Shown piece by piece: positions 60,456 through 64,000 of a stretch of DNA of 64,000 nucleotides. This DNA comes from Arabidopsis thaliana. Taxonomy: Eukaryota; Streptophyta; Magnoliopsida; Brassicales; Brassicaceae. Numbering within the stretch: position 1 is the stretch's first letter; each line of letters starts with the position of its first letter. The notes under the pieces were generated by a model that saw nothing but the letters and a program-made list of their open reading frames with translations, did no database searches and was not told the DNA's origin. The stretch spans positions 12,828,001-12,892,000 of the forward strand of contig NC_003070.9 of assembly GCF_000001735.4 (NCBI RefSeq), in the 5' to 3' direction. The position numbers were made by a program, and so were the translations under genes.

Positions 60456-62543
60456 TTTACCCTATTTTATTAGTTTTTGATTAGTAATATATAAGAAGAT
60501 AATATACTAGTTTTAAATGTTATTGTGAGGAACAACTGTACAAGGAGGAACAAATCAACTACTAAATTTTTGGTGTTCTTTGTGACATTTTAAAGCAACA
60601 TACCATTACAAAACAAGGATCACTGTAATTTTTTTTTTATTTATGAAAATGATTATTTAATTAATCCTAACCTAACTATGCATGAGTGGATTCGATGTAT
60701 CTCGAGAATTTATGGATCCAAAAACTCAACCATACAAGAGGGAATTTCTAGGAAATTTTCTCCAATGTCGAATTCCAAATTCTCGGTCCCGCTAAAAAAG
60801 GAAGTCGAAATTATAAAAGAGAGAGTACCTTAGAAAAACATTCCCGAATATGGGAACGATTAATGACCCCATATAAAATTGATATTTTTGGCAGAAATCC
60901 CTTTATCCAAATAAGATGAATTTGTTTAAAAAATTTGGATGATTAATAAAATAAAGAATTATTTATTTACCTCTATCTTATGTTTTGATTATGTATTTCA
61001 CATATTATATATTAAAATACTATAACTTTAACATATTGATATATAAACAAAATATTATCATATTTCTTATCTATAACCATATCGAGTTTTAGAGATTTTT
61101 AAATGTATTGGATTTGACCATTCTAACTGTATCTAGTTATATAGCTTCCTAACTATATCAAATTTAGGTTGTTCCTAATTGTATCGAATTAAATATTTAA
61201 AACAGTAAAAAAGACTTTACAAAAATTTATTTATGCTTATTTATGGTTTACTTAGTAAATGTTTTCATTTAAATCTTGAATCCTATTTGCAAACACTTCT
61301 CGGTTTTTGTCCGATCTATGTCACGACCATCTTCATATCAACTGTCCCAATCTCTATTCACATGGGATGAGATCATTACTACAGTTTAATTGTGTAGATG
61401 GTTATAGTCCGGCTTGTAGTTTTAGTGACCTTGATACAATCCAATCCACTCGTCTTCCTAGAGATCTGAATCCTCATTATAGAACAATCTCCGTGTGTTT
61501 TCTGATTTTGAATGGCAACCTAATCTTAGTCATTAGTGGTATATGAAAAATTTGTCCATCATGTCTTCTCTAGGAAAAACTGTTTCTCATCCTCTCGTGT
61601 AATAGAGAGAACGTTTGTACAGATTTATCCATGGTTCCCCACTATTAAGGTGAGAACCTGACAAAGACTCTTAGCTGCTTTGATATGGTTCATGCTGGCA
61701 ACCATTAAGGCGAATGATCTTCTCTCAACATGACAAGCTCTTTTGAAAGTGACTAGTTATAAACTCTTAGAAATTTTGGCGGAAGTGTCTTTGACACATC
61801 ATGAACTCACTTGTGACATGTTGCTATGCAACTTCGCTTCCAAATTTCTATGATCCTACTGTCCAATTTAATGTTTACCATATCTATTGTTCCAATTATT
61901 ATATAAACTTTTATTTCATTATTCTTATTATATCTCATCATGAGATTGATGAACTTGTAACTTTTGTCCCTTTTCTAATCATAATACCCAGAACCGAAAA
62001 TCCAAATCGAAAACCCCGAAAAATAACCGAACCGAACACGAATCCGATTTTTAAAATTATCTGAATAGGGCGTACACTTCACTATCCAAAAAAACCCGAA
62101 CCGAATCCGAAGCAAATCTATTACCCGTGGATATCCGAATATAAATATAAACTTAAAAATATTAGTTATATATATATTTATAATATCTCAAACACCTAAA
62201 ATTAAAATTATAAATCCCAATATACTAAATTTTTTAGTGATGCATATACATTTGGATTACACGACCATGCAAGTTAACATTGTCTGGATCATAATTCTAG
62301 TAAAAAATATAAAACGAAAAGCGAATAATTAGACTATTGCATGTTAAAAACTCAAAAAGAAAAAAGATTGAAACTTTTTTTATTTAATACTATAAATTAT
62401 GCAGAAAGTGGCATATTTAGATACTAGTCTGTTGACCACATTCTGACAACAAGCTAGCTGATATGTCGGGACGGCTGCAATTCCTTTTTTATTAGTGGAG
62501 AAAAAAACAAAAAAAATACCCGAAAGAGAAAAAAAAGATAGAG
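60456..62543. other. Intergenic region upstream of the dioxygenase
   Basis: No gene recognised. 61970-62130 is rich in CCGAACCGAA/AACCCGAACCG words, like the MITE at 26295-26914, and is probably a half-copy of a related element. 61300-61540 has an open frame without a domain. The last ~60 bp are the A/G-rich 5' leader of the dioxygenase. Confidence 0.4.
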
Positions 62544-64000
62544 ATGGAGAATCACACGACCATGAAAGTTTCATCTCTTAATTGTATCGATCTAGCCAAC
62601 GACGATCTTAATCATTCTGTTGTTTCCCTCAAACAGGTTTGTCTCCCATCTCAGTTTTTCGATTTTGCATGTTGTTGTTTTCTTTTGACAAATCAATTTT
62701 GCATGTTATGAATCTTGATCATTAAAAGATTTTTTTTTTGATTCAATGATGATATGGGTAATTATGGCTTCAGGCATGTTTGGATTGTGGATTTTTCTAT
62801 GTGATCAATCATGGGATAAGCGAAGAGTTCATGGACGATGTTTTCGAGCAGAGCAAGAAGCTTTTTGCTCTTCCTTTAGAAGAAAAGATGAAAGTGTTGA
62901 GAAACGAAAAGCATCGAGGCTATACACCTGTTCTTGATGAACTTTTAGATCCCAAGAATCAAATCAATGGTTTGTGTCACCTCTTGCTTAATTTCAAAGG
63001 TGTTTTTGATTGATTGATATTGAATTAATCTTTTTTTTTTGGGGTTTAGGGGATCACAAAGAGGGTTATTACATTGGAATTGAAGTTCCTAAAGATGATC
63101 CTCATTGGGATAAGCCATTCTATGGTCCTAACCCTTGGCCTGATGCTGGTTAGTACTTTTTTTTTTTGTGTGTTGATTTTGTTAATAGCACTTTCTTTGA
63201 ATAAACCTTGATGTTTTTGGTTAGATGTTTTACCTGGTTGGCGAGAAACAATGGAGAAATATCATCAAGAAGCATTGTGAGTCTCATCTTTGGTTTGGCC
63301 TTGTTTATTTCAATAATTTATCTGTGTGTTGAAAATCTGAAAAAAGTATAACTATATGAACAAATTATTTCACCAAACTTTTCGCCTTTAATATGATGAG
63401 ACGTTTTTGTATGGTCAGGAGGGTTTCTATGGCTATTGCAAGACTTTTGGCGTTAGCACTTGACTTGGATGTGGGATACTTTGATAGGACGGAGATGCTT
63501 GGAAAACCTATTGCAACTATGCGACTGTTGCGGTATCAAGGTAATTTATGGTCTTATGAAGATCATAGAGCTTTATAAATCCTTAAGCTTTGTATGTTCA
63601 TCCCATTGGCTTCTTTTGATGACTTTAGGGATTTCTGATCCTTCGAAAGGAATATATGCATGTGGAGCACATTCTGACTTCGGAATGATGACTCTGTTAG
63701 CCACTGATGGTGTAATGGGACTCCAGGTTTTAAGCAGCTCAGATTTGCTTATTTACATACGTTTTGACATGACGGGGTTAGTTATGTGACGTTTAATAAA
63801 ACTTGATGGTAGATATGCAAAGATAAGAACGCGATGCCGCAGAAGTGGGAATATGTACCGCCGATTAAAGGGTATAACGAACAACCTTTCTTATCGTTCG
63901 TTTTTCCATCATCTATTAAACCTTGAATTATATATTGACTAGCATCTGATACATATTAGTATTTTGTCAATTGGTTGGATTTATTTATTTTCTGTCTACA
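62544..64000 (+). CDS. 2-oxoglutarate/Fe(II)-dependent dioxygenase (partial, 3' end beyond window)
   Basis: Seven exons are visible: 62544-62636, 62774-62969, 63050-63148, 63225-63276, 63419-63540, 63629-63726, 63813-63871, giving about 239 residues before the next intron. The N-terminal DIOX_N domain runs IDLANDDLNHSVVSLKQ, then CGFFYVINHGISEEFMDDVF and RGYTP. The catalytic jelly roll begins around residue 180 with GIYACGAHSDFGMMTLLATD, giving the first iron ligands His202 and Asp204 (HxD). The second His and the 2OG-binding Arg (RxS) lie outside the window. Enzymes of this DOXC type hydroxylate or desaturate small metabolites; the substrate cannot be told. The thaliana gene in this position is annotated as a 2OG dioxygenase, from memory. 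Confidence 0.9.

Noticed and set aside
61307-61546. 79-codon plus-strand frame with an upstream ATG
   Set aside because: No motif, no splice-consistent neighbours and no family recognised; left as intergenic.

Overview
This is a plant nuclear window with the character of an Arabidopsis pericentromeric arm. Introns are short and AT-rich with GT/AG borders, genes are dispersed, and retroelements, Helitrons and MITEs fill the gaps. The translated 14-3-3 gene agrees with my memory of Arabidopsis thaliana GRF4 (GF14 phi), and the intronless gene upstream agrees with EXL1 (PHI-1). In the thaliana genome I recall these two close together on chromosome 1, with a hAT-like 'GTF2-related zinc finger' gene, two tandem TLC-domain genes and a 2-oxoglutarate dioxygenase next to them, which is the order seen here. 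The thaliana assignment therefore rests on recall plus gene order; a close relative cannot be excluded.

Layout. 0.8-3.4 kb: a divergent pair, an RPA-like OB-fold gene (minus) and an F-box-like gene (plus). 4.2-5.3 kb: a noncoding tandem duplication. 5.4-11.1 kb (minus): a DUF1985/Ulp1-type cysteine protease gene that I could thread through 20 exons into one 1,192-residue frame; its middle is built from about ten very short, phase-0, repeated exons. 11.9-22.7 kb: a retroelement bed with a decayed Copia element, a poly-A retroposon, a solo LTR, an Athila-like gag remnant, fragments of ordinary genes and an array of E2F-like sites. 24.1-25.0 kb: EXL1 with a duplicated promoter segment.

25.9-28.0 kb: a Helitron carrying a nested hAT MITE. 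28.0-34.1 kb: an essentially full-length L1-type LINE bounded by a 15-bp target duplication and stopped once in each ORF by TGG-to-TAG. 35.8-38.2 kb: a hAT transposase-like pseudogene. 39.3-40.5 kb: GRF4 with a MITE just upstream. 40.7-50.8 kb: a tandem duplication of the GRF4 3' flank plus a TLC-domain gene; the copies were later separated and marked by a foldback element in one and Helitrons in and between the others. 55.4-56.6 kb: a small RING protein related to the DRIP type. 57.8-59.0 kb: a broken LINE fragment. 62.5 kb to the end: a 2-oxoglutarate/Fe(II) dioxygenase cut by the window edge.

The host genes do not form a pathway or operon. What the window shows best is how genes evolve in TE-rich chromatin: exon amplification in the Ulp1-like gene, tandem duplication with an apparent gene-conversion tract in the TLC pair, promoter duplication at EXL1, and repeated C-to-T type decay of the coding elements.
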